From: Candidatus Latescibacterota bacterium
Lineage (GTDB): Bacteria > Latescibacterota > UBA2968 > UBA8231
DNA: 18,363 nt
NCBI GenBank assembly: GCA_021295675.1
Contig: JAGWBY010000046.1
Span: 581-18,943, forward strand
Reading direction: 5' to 3'
A program made the translations under genes and the position numbers. The notes under the pieces are model-generated. The model had not been told where the DNA came from. It made no database searches and worked only from the letters and a program-made list of their open reading frames with translations. Numbering within the stretch: position 1 is the stretch's first letter; each line of letters opens with the position of its first letter. This document shows, piece by piece, positions 1 through 7,145 of this stretch.

Positions 1-835
1 TGGTGCTGCTGACGGGCAGGTACACGTAGCCCAGCTCGTCGTCGGCGCTCATCGCGGACCACACATTGGCTTGGCCATAAGTCTGATAGGCGTCGTTTTC
101 CCAGGTGTCGTTGCCGTACTCGCCCTCCTGTGGCACCGTCTGGAAGACCCACACCTGTTCGCCGGTATGGGCGTCGAAGCCGCGCACACTGCCGGGGGTA
201 GAGTACTTGGCGGGAGGCCGGTCGTGCCAGTCGGTAATGCCGGAACCTACCACCACTACGTCGCGGCAGACAACAGGTGGTGAGGTGACGGCGTAGCGGC
301 TGTGGTCGATGCGGCGGCGCAACCCCTTGCCTAAGTCGATGAAGCCGTCCTCGCCAAACTTCAGATCGGGCTGGCCGGTCTCGATGTCGATTGAGTAGAG
401 GCGGTCGGAGGAGGTGCCGTAGAAGATGCGCTTCTTGTCGCCGCTTTCCCAGTAGGCAATGCCGCGCGAGGTGCCCGTAAACCCCTCGTAGTCCTCCCAA
501 GATTTTGGGTCAAAGGTCCACAGCTCTTTGCCGCTTGTGGGATCGACCGCGCAGAGGATGTTAAAAGGCGACCCATAGTAGAGTACGCCATCGACCATTA
601 GGGGGGTACCACTGTTCCTATCGGTCCACATATCCTCGCGCTCGGCGATCTCCTTGTCGGGGGGCATGTAGCGCCAAACTTCCTGTAGCCGGACGAAGTT
701 AGTGCCGTCAATCTGGGACAGGGGCGCGTATTTGCTGCTCTTGGCGTCGGCCGCGTAATAGGGCCATTCTCCACCCTGGACTGCGCCGGCGATAAGGATC
801 AATAATACGCAGACTAATGATTGCATCCTGTGCAT
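1..835 (-). CDS. PQQ-dependent dehydrogenase, glucose-dehydrogenase-like beta-propeller (3' part outside window)
   Basis: The frame is open from the ATG at 835 to the left edge, giving 278 codons without a stop, so only the N-terminal part is visible. Residues 1-22 form a Sec signal peptide (hydrophobic LVCVLLILIAGAVQG), so the product should act in the periplasm. The mature start 'EWPYYAADAKSSKYAPLSQI', then 'TPLMVDGVLYYGSPFNILCAVDPTSGKELWTFDP', 'DRLYSIDIETGQPDLKFGEDGFIDL' and 'GSVRGFDAHTGEQVWVFQT' are typical of quinoprotein (PQQ) alcohol/glucose dehydrogenases, whose eight-bladed propeller oxidises sugars or alcohols. Substrate cannot be told from this fragment. An in-frame ATG at 826 is a second possible start. 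The gene follows the LamG protein by 26 bp on the same strand, so the two are probably co-transcribed. Family call is firm; PQQ-binding residues lie mostly outside the window. Confidence 0.85.
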   Translation of the reverse strand, partial: MHRMQSLVCVLLILIAGAVQGGEWPYYAADAKSSKYAPLSQIDGTNFVRLQEVWRYMPPDKEIAEREDMWTDRNSGTPLMVDGVLYYGSPFNILCAVDPTSGKELWTFDPKSWEDYEGFTGTSRGIAYWESGDKKRIFYGTSSDRLYSIDIETGQPDLKFGEDGFIDLGKGLRRRIDHSRYAVTSPPVVCRDVVVVGSGITDWHDRPPAKYSTPGSVRGFDAHTGEQVWVFQTVPQEGEYGNDTWENDAYQTYGQANVWSAMSADDELGYVYLPVSST

Positions 836-861
836 GGAATGGGTCTTTCTAGCTGGAAGAG

Positions 862-2421
862 TCATTCGGCTAAGCCCTGATAGAGGGCACTGATTTCCGC
901 GGTGGTCAGCACGCGGCCGTAGAGCCGCGCATCGTCTAAGGTCCCGGTGAAGAAGAAGTCCGTCTCGTCGAGGTTTTTCGCACCAATGTAGATGGGCTGA
1001 TCGGGCGAGGTTTTGACCGCGCTTTGCTTCTGCTCCTGCAACACGCCATTGACGAAGAGCCGGTGATAATCTCCGTCGAAGACGGCGGCGAAATGGTACC
1101 AGTGCCCCTTGCGCAAAAGGAGCTTGGCGTGGAGGTCGTCGTCGCGCATCCGGTGCCAGGTGACGCGCCGTCCTCGGGTACTGAGTTGGAACACGCGCAC
1201 GCCGCCGCCGTTGTCCTGCGCCCAGATGCAATTGTTCCACCAGTAAGGGCGCGTTTCAATCTCGTCGTACTTGGCCCAAATTGAGACACTGAAGGGGCCG
1301 TCGAGCAAAAAGCCTTCGATATCGACGACGGCCTTGCCGTCGAAGTAACCGGCACTGTCTTTGTCGCCAGCGCGGTCCTCGGTGAACACTACTTTGACGT
1401 TTTTGAGCGGGCGCTGATGCGGGCTGGTGTCGCGGATCTCGCCGTCGAATAGGACTTCAAGAAGCAGGTCTTCGCGGCCGGGCGGGTTTGGCTCGGGCAG
1501 CCCTGCGCCGGGGTCGGCTGCCTCGTCTCCCCAGCGCACCTCCACGTCGTACCAGTCGGCACCGCTGTCTTGGTCGGCGAAGACGATGCTGAGGGTGTCG
1601 CCGGGCGCTTGGGGCTCCCGCTCTAACTGCGCGACATCGCGCGCCTCGTGTTTGACTAGGTGGTACTGCGCGTCGGAAGGCCATGCGACCTCGTCGGCAA
1701 AATACACCTTGCGGGTTTTGTCGCCCTGCCAAATGGGTTGCCAGCGCACCCCATTGACCTCGACGGGCGAAAAGCCGTCGCCGTCCTCGTGCCGCCCGGG
1801 CAGGGCACCGTCGCGGTGCTCGACCCACAGACCTTCGCTGTCTGCAAATACCTCGTCGCCGCCATCGACGAAGATGCGGAAGCGAAGCTGCTCGCCGCGT
1901 GGCTCGACTTCGACCGTCTTGTATTCCTCGGTAGGTACTTGGTGGAGGACGCCGGCGATCTCCCAGCCGTCGTCCGCTCGGTCGAGCAACCAAGCGTTGT
2001 ATTGCTTGTCGCCGACGGGGCCGGACATTCCCACCAAGTGCTCCTGCGTGATGGCCATCGCTCGGTCGCCCCACAGGAGGATGTCGAAAAACTCGGCCTT
2101 CTTGATGTACTGGTGGATTTCCGGGTCGTAATCCCAAGCGTCGCCGCCGGTCCACTCGGCGACGATCCCGTCGAGGAACTCCTCGCGGGACTGCACCTTG
2201 CGCAGAATCCAGGTCTGCGGCTCTTGGCGGCTGCGCATGTCGAGTTCGACGACGCTCTCGCCGATCAGGTCTTCGGCCGCGACGAAGTCCTGCTGGTTCC
2301 ACGCCTCGTAGAAGCGCTGTACTACATCTTGTATCTGCTGGATGTCAGGGCGTTCGTCGCCAAAGGTCAGGGCCGGATGCAACAGACACAGAGCCAGTAA
2401 AACATTTGCTACAGAGTTCAT
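862..2421 (-). CDS. Secreted SnoaL-like + LamG (concanavalin A-like) domain protein
   Basis: 519 aa from the ATG at 2421, chosen because AGGGG sits just upstream and the next residues are a clean signal peptide (MNSVANVLLALCLLHPALTFG); the frame reaches further up to 2442 without a ribosome-binding site. Residues about 27-165 look like a SnoaL/DUF4440-type cone fold (IQDVVQRFYEAWNQQDFVAAEDLI... WLLDRADDGWEIAGVLHQ). Residues about 175-300 are an unassigned beta-rich, acidic segment containing 'VEVNGVRWQPIWQGDKTRKVYFADEVAWPSDAQYH'. Residues about 370-517 are a LamG/LamGL domain (FSVSIWAKY, HWYHFAAVFDGDYHRLFVNGVLQ, GTLDDARLYGRVLTTAEISALY), a fold that usually binds glycans or proteins. Probably a periplasmic or surface protein made together with the downstream PQQ dehydrogenase. 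The SnoaL + LamG combination is unusual, and no catalytic role can be assigned. Confidence 0.8.
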   Translation of the reverse strand: MNSVANVLLALCLLHPALTFGDERPDIQQIQDVVQRFYEAWNQQDFVAAEDLIGESVVELDMRSRQEPQTWILRKVQSREEFLDGIVAEWTGGDAWDYDPEIHQYIKKAEFFDILLWGDRAMAITQEHLVGMSGPVGDKQYNAWLLDRADDGWEIAGVLHQVPTEEYKTVEVEPRGEQLRFRIFVDGGDEVFADSEGLWVEHRDGALPGRHEDGDGFSPVEVNGVRWQPIWQGDKTRKVYFADEVAWPSDAQYHLVKHEARDVAQLEREPQAPGDTLSIVFADQDSGADWYDVEVRWGDEAADPGAGLPEPNPPGREDLLLEVLFDGEIRDTSPHQRPLKNVKVVFTEDRAGDKDSAGYFDGKAVVDIEGFLLDGPFSVSIWAKYDEIETRPYWWNNCIWAQDNGGGVRVFQLSTRGRRVTWHRMRDDDLHAKLLLRKGHWYHFAAVFDGDYHRLFVNGVLQEQKQSAVKTSPDQPIYIGAKNLDETDFFFTGTLDDARLYGRVLTTAEISALYQGLAE

Positions 2422-2495
2422 ATTTCCCCTCGAAGACTGCACGGTTGTTCACTACAGAACTAAAGCACGAGGGGCAATTGAACAGTGTCAATCGC

Positions 2496-2525
2496 GTAGG
2501 GGGCGGTTTGCAAACCGCCCCCTAC
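2496..2525. repeat. Perfect 30-bp palindrome (REP-like or terminator-like)
   Basis: Arms GTAGGGGGCGGTTTG (2496-2510) and its exact reverse complement (2511-2525) abut with no spacer. The stop codon of the methyltransferase gene (2524-2522) lies inside one arm. There is no T-run on either side, so it is not a classical intrinsic terminator. A GC-rich, perfectly symmetric element at a gene end resembles dispersed REP/MITE-type palindromes. The first 14 bases from its methyltransferase side (GGCAAGTAGGGGGC) recur at 13681-13694, also spanning a stop codon. Confidence 0.7.
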
Positions 2526-3784
2526 TTGCCGATCAGGACGATCCGATTGGTGTTGGTGCCTTTTGTGCGGTTATTTACGCCCCAGCAGTTTGCGGTCTTG
2601 GTGAACATCTGATCGTTGACCAACACCATCAGCGGCTTGAGGCCGGCCTCCATGGCCGCGGGCACGACGAGGGTTTCCAGTAAGATTTTGCCATTGCGGA
2701 CCTCGCCCACCTCAAAGGCAACAAAGCCCCCGCTTGCGAGGATCCGGTGCAGCTCTCGGAAGGTGCGGGTCATCGCTGCTTGCCAGTCCGCTGGTTTTTT
2801 CAATTGCCATATAGCCACCTCCTTGGCGTCGATGCCGTTAAACCAGCAGCGCAGCCAGTTGTCTGCTTGGTAGTTGACGATGTCTAAAAAGGGCGGCGAG
2901 GTAACGGCGAGTTGGATGGATTCACTGGCGATGGCAGAGGTATTGTCAGACGAGCCGGTTATGAGCAGGGGGGTATTCGCCGTCAGCGTTTTTAGATCGC
3001 GTGCTTGCAGCTTGCTCAGTAAGGATCTCGTCTTGCGGAGGATGATGGCCTTTATGTCGCGTTCAGGCGGCACTTGAGCGCGTTTTTGGTTGATGCGTTT
3101 TTGCGACTCGATGGACACCGCCTGATTAGGCGGCAGCGTATATACAGAGAAAAATCCCGGCGAGTGCCCGGTCAGGCGGTTGGTCGCCACCATCTGAATC
3201 CACGCATCGACGCGGTCGAGTGGCCCTTCTTGGCGGCGCGTGAGGAGGTAGGAGCGCAGGTTGACGATTTGGCGGAGAGTATTGGGATGATAAAAAACAA
3301 GAAGGTCGTCCCAGACCTCGCTCGACTTATCGAGGTTCAGCGCTGTCAAGCGCGTTTCTACCTCGTTCCATGCGGGTGGATCTAGGCGAGGGCGGACTAG
3401 GCGCTCGCTGAGAGGATTTATGTCGCAGCCGATGGGGCGGCGACCCAACAGCGCCGCTTCGAGGACCGTGGTGCCGCGCCCCATGAACGGGTCGTACACT
3501 GCGTCGCCGGGTTGCGTCAGGCGGCTAATGAAAAACCTCGGCAATTGCGGCTTGAAACAGGCGCGATAGGAGACCTCGTGGAGCGAGTGGGCGGCGCGCT
3601 GCTTGGAAGTCCAGAACTCGTTGACGTACACTGGAATGGAAATGGCGGGATCGGGAAAGTCGAGGATTTGCGTCTCTTTGCCAAAATCCGCAAAGGCTTG
3701 GATCTCGGCGGCGAATTCCTCGGCGTTTAAGGGCCGTTGTGGAGGCATCTCATGGGTGAATAAGTCTAGTTGGGGAGTGGTCAC
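2522..3784 (-). CDS. Site-specific DNA methyltransferase (N6-adenine/N4-cytosine type)
   Basis: 420 aa from a GTG at 3784-3782. I chose this start because AGGAG lies 6 bases upstream and the GTG shares its first base with the TAG stop of the preceding gene, a translationally coupled junction. The same frame opens farther upstream (3913), but that part overlaps the preceding gene and does not look like methyltransferase. SAM-binding motif I is DPFMGRGTT (residues 98-106), followed by the acidic 'IGCDINPLS' strand. Catalytic motif IV is TSPPF (295-299), then 'LDIVNYQADNWLRCWF'. S-P-P-[FY] is commoner in N4-cytosine enzymes and D-P-P-Y in N6-adenine ones. The order motif I, long variable region, motif IV is alpha-like, although the sequence style (HEVSYRACFKPQLPRFFI...DPFMGRGTT) is that seen at the C-terminus of beta-class enzymes. 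Last gene of the 2522-6068 cassette; the likely protective half of a restriction-modification pair. Confidence 0.85.
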   Translation of the reverse strand: MTTPQLDLFTHEMPPQRPLNAEEFAAEIQAFADFGKETQILDFPDPAISIPVYVNEFWTSKQRAAHSLHEVSYRACFKPQLPRFFISRLTQPGDAVYDPFMGRGTTVLEAALLGRRPIGCDINPLSERLVRPRLDPPAWNEVETRLTALNLDKSSEVWDDLLVFYHPNTLRQIVNLRSYLLTRRQEGPLDRVDAWIQMVATNRLTGHSPGFFSVYTLPPNQAVSIESQKRINQKRAQVPPERDIKAIILRKTRSLLSKLQARDLKTLTANTPLLITGSSDNTSAIASESIQLAVTSPPFLDIVNYQADNWLRCWFNGIDAKEVAIWQLKKPADWQAAMTRTFRELHRILASGGFVAFEVGEVRNGKILLETLVVPAAMEAGLKPLMVLVNDQMFTKTANCWGVNNRTKGTNTNRIVLIGK

Positions 3785-4518
3785 TAGAGGCTCCTGAGTA
3801 AGGAGAGTGCCTTGGCACGGCTTATCTTCGACGATTTTCCAAGCTGGCCCTGACTCCACCAAGCTCGTACCGTATCCGCCGGAATTTGCCAGTACGGTAC
3901 GGAAGGGAAGCATTGGATGTCCGAGACGATATAGCCGGCGATCTCGTCTAATTTTTGTAGAAAACCATCCTCTTCAAAATGCCTTCCTGATCCAACCATA
4001 TAGCTGGGACAAAAATAGATACCACCTCTGGACACGCTGCGGACTTCCCATTTGCGGCCATCGGAATCCAGTACATCATAGCCTGCCCCTTCGCTACTGG
4101 CTAGTGATCCATTGAGTATCTCGTAGGCTATGCGTCGTTCTAGCAGAAAGGGTACTCGGCGTCCATCGGTGAAGTAATCACGCACATCGTCTTGCGGAAT
4201 TTTCAGTGCTTCCGCTATCTGAAGAATATCCCATTTTAACAAACCATTGGCAGTAGCCACGTTTCCGTTCTCCTTCCGTCCTGTATGCTCCAACTGAGAA
4301 AGAAACTGCTCGAAATCATCCTCGCTCAAACGGAACGCCTTTACGTCTGCAACGCCCAAGCGACCCGTAATATCGCGAAGCGCATAGTTCTCCGTTTCCT
4401 CAAATGTACCATCCATCATTGCATTCTCAGCCCATTCTACTAGCTCTTTGAGGGACGCTTGGTGTTGTAGATATGTCCTTATTCTATCTGTGAGCACTTC
4501 AGATGTGATGAGTTCCAT
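3784..4518 (-). CDS. Putative restriction endonuclease-like protein with HTH and PD-(D/E)XK-like core
   Basis: 244 aa; I do not recognise the family with certainty. Residues about 1-80 are a small helical acidic domain (DRIRTYLQHQASLKELVEWAE...YALRDITGRLGVADVKAFRLSEDDFEQFLSQL) that resembles a family of short hypothetical proteins. Residues about 93-121 (LLKWDILQIAEALKIPQDDVRDYF) read as a helix-turn-helix. The C-terminal part has E133, then 'GAGYDVLDSDGRKWEVRS', i.e. D148 and E158-V-R160. That spacing fits a PD-(D/E)XK nuclease core with Arg in place of the catalytic Lys. The gene sits between a 276-aa unknown (5-bp gap) and a methyltransferase coupled to it by a 1-base overlap, so I infer the cognate restriction enzyme of that methyltransferase. 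A purely regulatory DNA-binding role is the alternative. Confidence 0.5.
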   Translation of the reverse strand: MELITSEVLTDRIRTYLQHQASLKELVEWAENAMMDGTFEETENYALRDITGRLGVADVKAFRLSEDDFEQFLSQLEHTGRKENGNVATANGLLKWDILQIAEALKIPQDDVRDYFTDGRRVPFLLERRIAYEILNGSLASSEGAGYDVLDSDGRKWEVRSVSRGGIYFCPSYMVGSGRHFEEDGFLQKLDEIAGYIVSDIQCFPSVPYWQIPADTVRAWWSQGQLGKSSKISRAKALSLLRSL

Positions 4519-4523
4519 GATTT

Positions 4524-5354
4524 CTACTTTTCAACGAGTCGGTGCCCGGTATCTTCTGGATACTTCTGATGTACTTCTACCAACTGCCCATTTTGGTCGT
4601 AAATTTCTTGGTAGAATCGCACGGTTTTTTCTTTTTTATCTACTTCCTTCACATAATTTACGCTCCATCCTGAACGACCTAAGACATCATACCAGTATCG
4701 CCGTCCACCATCTTGTAATTCGCGGTCCACTGCATCTTCAAGTTGGGGAACTTCGTTTTCTTTATAACCAAAGTGGGTATACACTTCTTCTACCAACACA
4801 CGAGCTACTCGCCTCGGCTCATAGTCGGAGTTGAGAACGATTTCTCGACTCACTATATGTTGGCCCTCGAATGACTTCAGTTTTCTACCGAAGAACGGAC
4901 TTCGAGGATGACCATAAGGAAGCGCAAAGCCGGCGACGTTTCGGTACTCTTGGCCTAGCCTAATGTTCGTGCGAATGTTGGCAATTTCGTACAGTGCCTT
5001 GGCGACTTTGAGGATACTGAGAGGCATCTCTAGGACAGCGTATGGATACAGCCAGTTTACATCAGGCACCCCTGCTTCTACCTTGTACCACTGAAAGAGG
5101 GCACTCCTGAGAGGACACCTTAGCTCTAGGTAGCCGTTTTTCATTAGGGTTAGTTCTTGTTCGGCAGTAATACCAACGCCTTCAATCCCTTCTGGGGTCA
5201 ACCGAGTTTTACTGAGGCCGCGAAAACCAAAGCAGTCTGGTCGAAGGTTAGGTGGACTCAGCAGTATCTCCTTGACCGCTAGGCTCCTAGTGTCGATCAG
5301 TACCTTATCTGAACGTTCTGGTACGATGAAGATCCTGTACTTCGGACCTGCCAT
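4524..5354 (-). CDS. Hypothetical protein of the restriction/defence-like cassette
   Basis: 276 aa, not recognised. The ATG at 5354 overlaps the TAA of a possible 26-aa ORF (TAATG), and GAGGAGG lies 7 bases upstream, which makes the start secure. No signal peptide or membrane segment is visible, so the product should be cytoplasmic. The N-terminal half is beta-rich and hydrophobic (YRIFIVPERSDKVLIDTRSLAVKEILLSPPNLRPDCFGFRGL); the centre has 'ALPYGHPRSPFFGRKLKSFEG', and the C-terminus is charged (NYVKEVDKKEKTVRFYQEIYDQNGQLVEVHQKYPEDTGHRLVEK). Sampled stretches such as 4561-4680 are about 38-40% GC, far below the roughly 60% of the flanking catabolic genes, which suggests horizontal acquisition. 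Its position between the AlbA_2-type gene and the nuclease/methyltransferase pair suggests a subunit of one module, but function is unknown. Confidence 0.7.
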   Translation of the reverse strand: MAGPKYRIFIVPERSDKVLIDTRSLAVKEILLSPPNLRPDCFGFRGLSKTRLTPEGIEGVGITAEQELTLMKNGYLELRCPLRSALFQWYKVEAGVPDVNWLYPYAVLEMPLSILKVAKALYEIANIRTNIRLGQEYRNVAGFALPYGHPRSPFFGRKLKSFEGQHIVSREIVLNSDYEPRRVARVLVEEVYTHFGYKENEVPQLEDAVDRELQDGGRRYWYDVLGRSGWSVNYVKEVDKKEKTVRFYQEIYDQNGQLVEVHQKYPEDTGHRLVEK

Positions 5355-5434
5355 TACTCAGCCTCCTCTGCTGCGGGCGGTTCGTCTCTCATGCGCCGGA
5401 ATCTCTCGGCTATATCCTTAATTAACTGGTCCAT
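5354..5434 (-). CDS. Possible 26-aa ORF bridging two cassette genes
   Basis: An ATG at 5434 opens 26 codons ending in a TAA that overlaps the ATG of the 276-aa gene (TAATG). The peptide begins MDQLIKDIAERFRRMRDE and ends in an Ala/Glu-rich tail, so it is probably helical and highly charged. It starts 19 bases after the stop of the AlbA_2-type gene. There is no strong ribosome-binding site before its own ATG, but its last codons contain the GAGGAGG that serves the next gene. It may be a real coupling ORF or simply a readable spacer. Confidence 0.3.
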   Translation of the reverse strand: MDQLIKDIAERFRRMRDEPPAAEEAE

Positions 5435-5453
5435 GTCCGCAACGCCAAGTGGT

Positions 5454-6068
5454 CTAGCTGAAAGCCTCCTTGAGTTGCTCGATTTCTCGGCGCAGTATCT
5501 GGATCTCCTCAGTCAACTCGCCGAGTCTCCTATTCGTCTCAGTCTCGGGAAAGTAGATGCGCGAAAGTTGACGTCCTAGCTCTTGGACGGGCATGAAGCG
5601 GACATCCGTACCGTATCGAGACACAAAAATGGAGGCGTCCCGCCAGCGGAAAGCATGCGGGCGTCGCGTACTGGGCGGCACGTGAATTCCGACTAGGTCC
5701 GTCTGACCGGCAATTCGCTGGAGTGTCTTTGGTTGTACATCCAACCGAATGATGGGCGGATCAATGAATTGCTGACATAGGCTCCGAATTCTCTGTGCCT
5801 CTCTAGTACTCGCTTCGACGTCGCGAAAGCCAGTTGCAATGTCGCGGCCCTGTTCCTTTTTGGTCGTGATGCCAACGAAGAGATACCCTCCCTCTGCATT
5901 CGCAAGAGCTGAGACGTCGTGGAGGAGTTCAAACGTTCCTAGCGGACTTTGTGACCATGGTTGTCCCTTAAAATCGAGCCACTGATCTTCGGGAGTACGG
6001 TTTGTTGCGAAGGCCGAGATATCCTCCTCGGCAATTTGATCTATGGGTCTATTGTCGAACCAGTTCAT
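5454..6068 (-). CDS. AlbA_2 / Schlafen-like domain protein with C-terminal coiled coil
   Basis: 204 aa. Residues about 14-150 match the AlbA_2 (Schlafen AlbA_2, 'divergent AAA-4') pattern: 'EDQWLDFKGQPW' followed by 'ELLHDVSALANAEGGYLFVGITTKKE' (family form E....EFK ... AfaNt.GG.lliGv). E27 and D32 in E-x4-D-F-K34 take the places of the two acidic residues of the Schlafen RNase site, with Asp for the second Glu. Residues about 175-203 form a short coiled coil (NRRLGELTEEIQILRREIEQLKEAF), probably for oligomerisation. The protein lacks the long C-terminal half of many AlbA_2 transcriptional regulators. It is the first gene of the 2522-6068 cassette, starting 3 bp after the amidohydrolase stop. 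Such domains occur in defence loci as nucleases or regulators; which one applies here is open. Confidence 0.75.
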   Translation of the reverse strand: MNWFDNRPIDQIAEEDISAFATNRTPEDQWLDFKGQPWSQSPLGTFELLHDVSALANAEGGYLFVGITTKKEQGRDIATGFRDVEASTREAQRIRSLCQQFIDPPIIRLDVQPKTLQRIAGQTDLVGIHVPPSTRRPHAFRWRDASIFVSRYGTDVRFMPVQELGRQLSRIYFPETETNRRLGELTEEIQILRREIEQLKEAFS

Positions 6069-6071
6069 TCT

Positions 6072-7067
6072 TTACTGAACCCCACCGCGCATCATCGCCA
6101 GAAATCGCTGGGCGTTCCCGGCAAAGTGATCTTCGATTTCCGCGGGCGTTAGTTGCAGCATCTCGGCCACTTGCCGCTCTTGGCGCAGTTGCTCGTAGAT
6201 GACGAGCGTAGCTCGGGAATCGCAGTGCGGCGTGCCGGAATCGTCGCCAGGATAGAACAGCCAGGCGCGGCCATAGGTGATGTACTTGCCGCGCGCACAG
6301 CCGGCGACCACGTTGTCCGAGCCGAACATTACCCGCTTGCGGTCTTCGTGTTTCATCAGCAGATAGTGCGCATACAGGTCGTTCACTGCCGAGGTGTCGT
6401 ACCATATATTGGGCAGATCGCACAGGAAGTGGACGGCCTCTTCCATCATAAAGGAATTGAACGAGCGGGCGCAGTGGGCCAAAATCCACTGCGCGTTGGG
6501 GTATTCGCGGGTGTAGTGCGCTAAGTCGCGCTGGTTGTCCGGGTCGGCTGGGCCGGTGGGTTTGGCGAGGTGCATGGTGATGGCCAGCTTCTTGTGGTGA
6601 GCGACTTCGATGAGGGATTCCGGGAGGAAGTCGCAGATGCGAGCACCGGCCGGGTCTGGGGCAAAGGTGCGGTAGGGTTTGAGGCCGAGGAAGCCGTGCT
6701 CATCGACTTGGGCGGCTACGTATTCGGGCGTCATGTCTGGGGTGACCATCATGTTGATCGCGGATTCGGGATCGGCGGCGAGTTGGGCCGCCATCCAGGC
6801 GTTGTGCCCGGCGGCGTCCATGCCCGGCATTGGAGTGCCCAAGACCAGCATGTGGAAGGCGCGGCCTGGGTAGAGTTTGGCCGCCCAGGCGAGGTGGTCC
6901 TGATAGTCTATCTCCTCGCGCAGACCGGTCGGTGCGCCCGTTAAGGAGCCTCGGTGGTCCTCAGACCACATGTGCGTGTGCATGTCGTAAACCGTGGCGG
7001 GGACGAAGTCTTCGAGTTCTCGCTCCCAGAGCTGGCGGTCGAAATCTCGATAGGTGAAATCGGTCAT
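6072..7067 (-). CDS. Amidohydrolase family 2 (TIM-barrel metal-dependent hydrolase)
   Basis: 331 aa from the ATG at 7067, with GGGAG about 10 bases upstream. Amidohydrolase_2 features are all present: metal-binding H-x-H in 'VYDMHTHMW' (H30, H32), K130 in 'GLKPYRTF', H166 in 'LAITMHLAKP', H198 in 'WILAHCARSF', and the catalytic Asp D251 in 'VMFGSDNV'. The C-terminal 'LTPAEIEDHFAGNAQRFLAM' is the usual family ending, so the protein is complete. Members hydrolyse or decarboxylate cyclic esters, lactones or aromatic acids in the cytoplasm. The divergently transcribed SMP-30-like lactonase 78 bp away and a nearby dioxygenase suggest a small sugar-acid or aromatic catabolic locus. Substrate is not predictable from sequence. 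Confidence 0.9.
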   Translation of the reverse strand: MTDFTYRDFDRQLWERELEDFVPATVYDMHTHMWSEDHRGSLTGAPTGLREEIDYQDHLAWAAKLYPGRAFHMLVLGTPMPGMDAAGHNAWMAAQLAADPESAINMMVTPDMTPEYVAAQVDEHGFLGLKPYRTFAPDPAGARICDFLPESLIEVAHHKKLAITMHLAKPTGPADPDNQRDLAHYTREYPNAQWILAHCARSFNSFMMEEAVHFLCDLPNIWYDTSAVNDLYAHYLLMKHEDRKRVMFGSDNVVAGCARGKYITYGRAWLFYPGDDSGTPHCDSRATLVIYEQLRQERQVAEMLQLTPAEIEDHFAGNAQRFLAMMRGGVQ

Positions 7068-7092
7068 GGCGTGGTGCTCCCGAGCGGCGCGT

Positions 7093-7125
7093 TTGACAGA
7101 AAATGGCAGGCAACCTAGTGTTGCC
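7093..7125 (+). promoter_or_regulatory. Candidate promoter with overlapping operator for the SMP-30 gene
   Basis: In the 78-bp gap between divergent genes, a perfect TTGACA (7093-7098) is followed after 17 bases by a weak -10 TAGTGT (7116-7121, 3 of 6 matches to TATAAT). Overlapping that -10 is an inverted repeat GGCAAC-CTAGT-GTTGCC (7109-7125), the usual form of a dimeric repressor site. AGGAGG (7131-7136) and the ATG at 7146 follow at good distances. The operator could also govern the divergent amidohydrolase gene. Inference from sequence pattern only. Confidence 0.4.
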
Positions 7126-7145
7126 TCAAAAGGAGGAAATCCGAG

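Noticed and set aside
1660..2400. 246-aa open frame on the plus strand opposite the SnoaL/LamG gene
   Set aside because: It is the reverse-strand shadow of a GC-rich gene with no start signal or domain.
2486..2491. TTGACA on the minus strand as -35 of the SnoaL/LamG gene
   Set aside because: No acceptable -10 hexamer is found 16-18 bases downstream.
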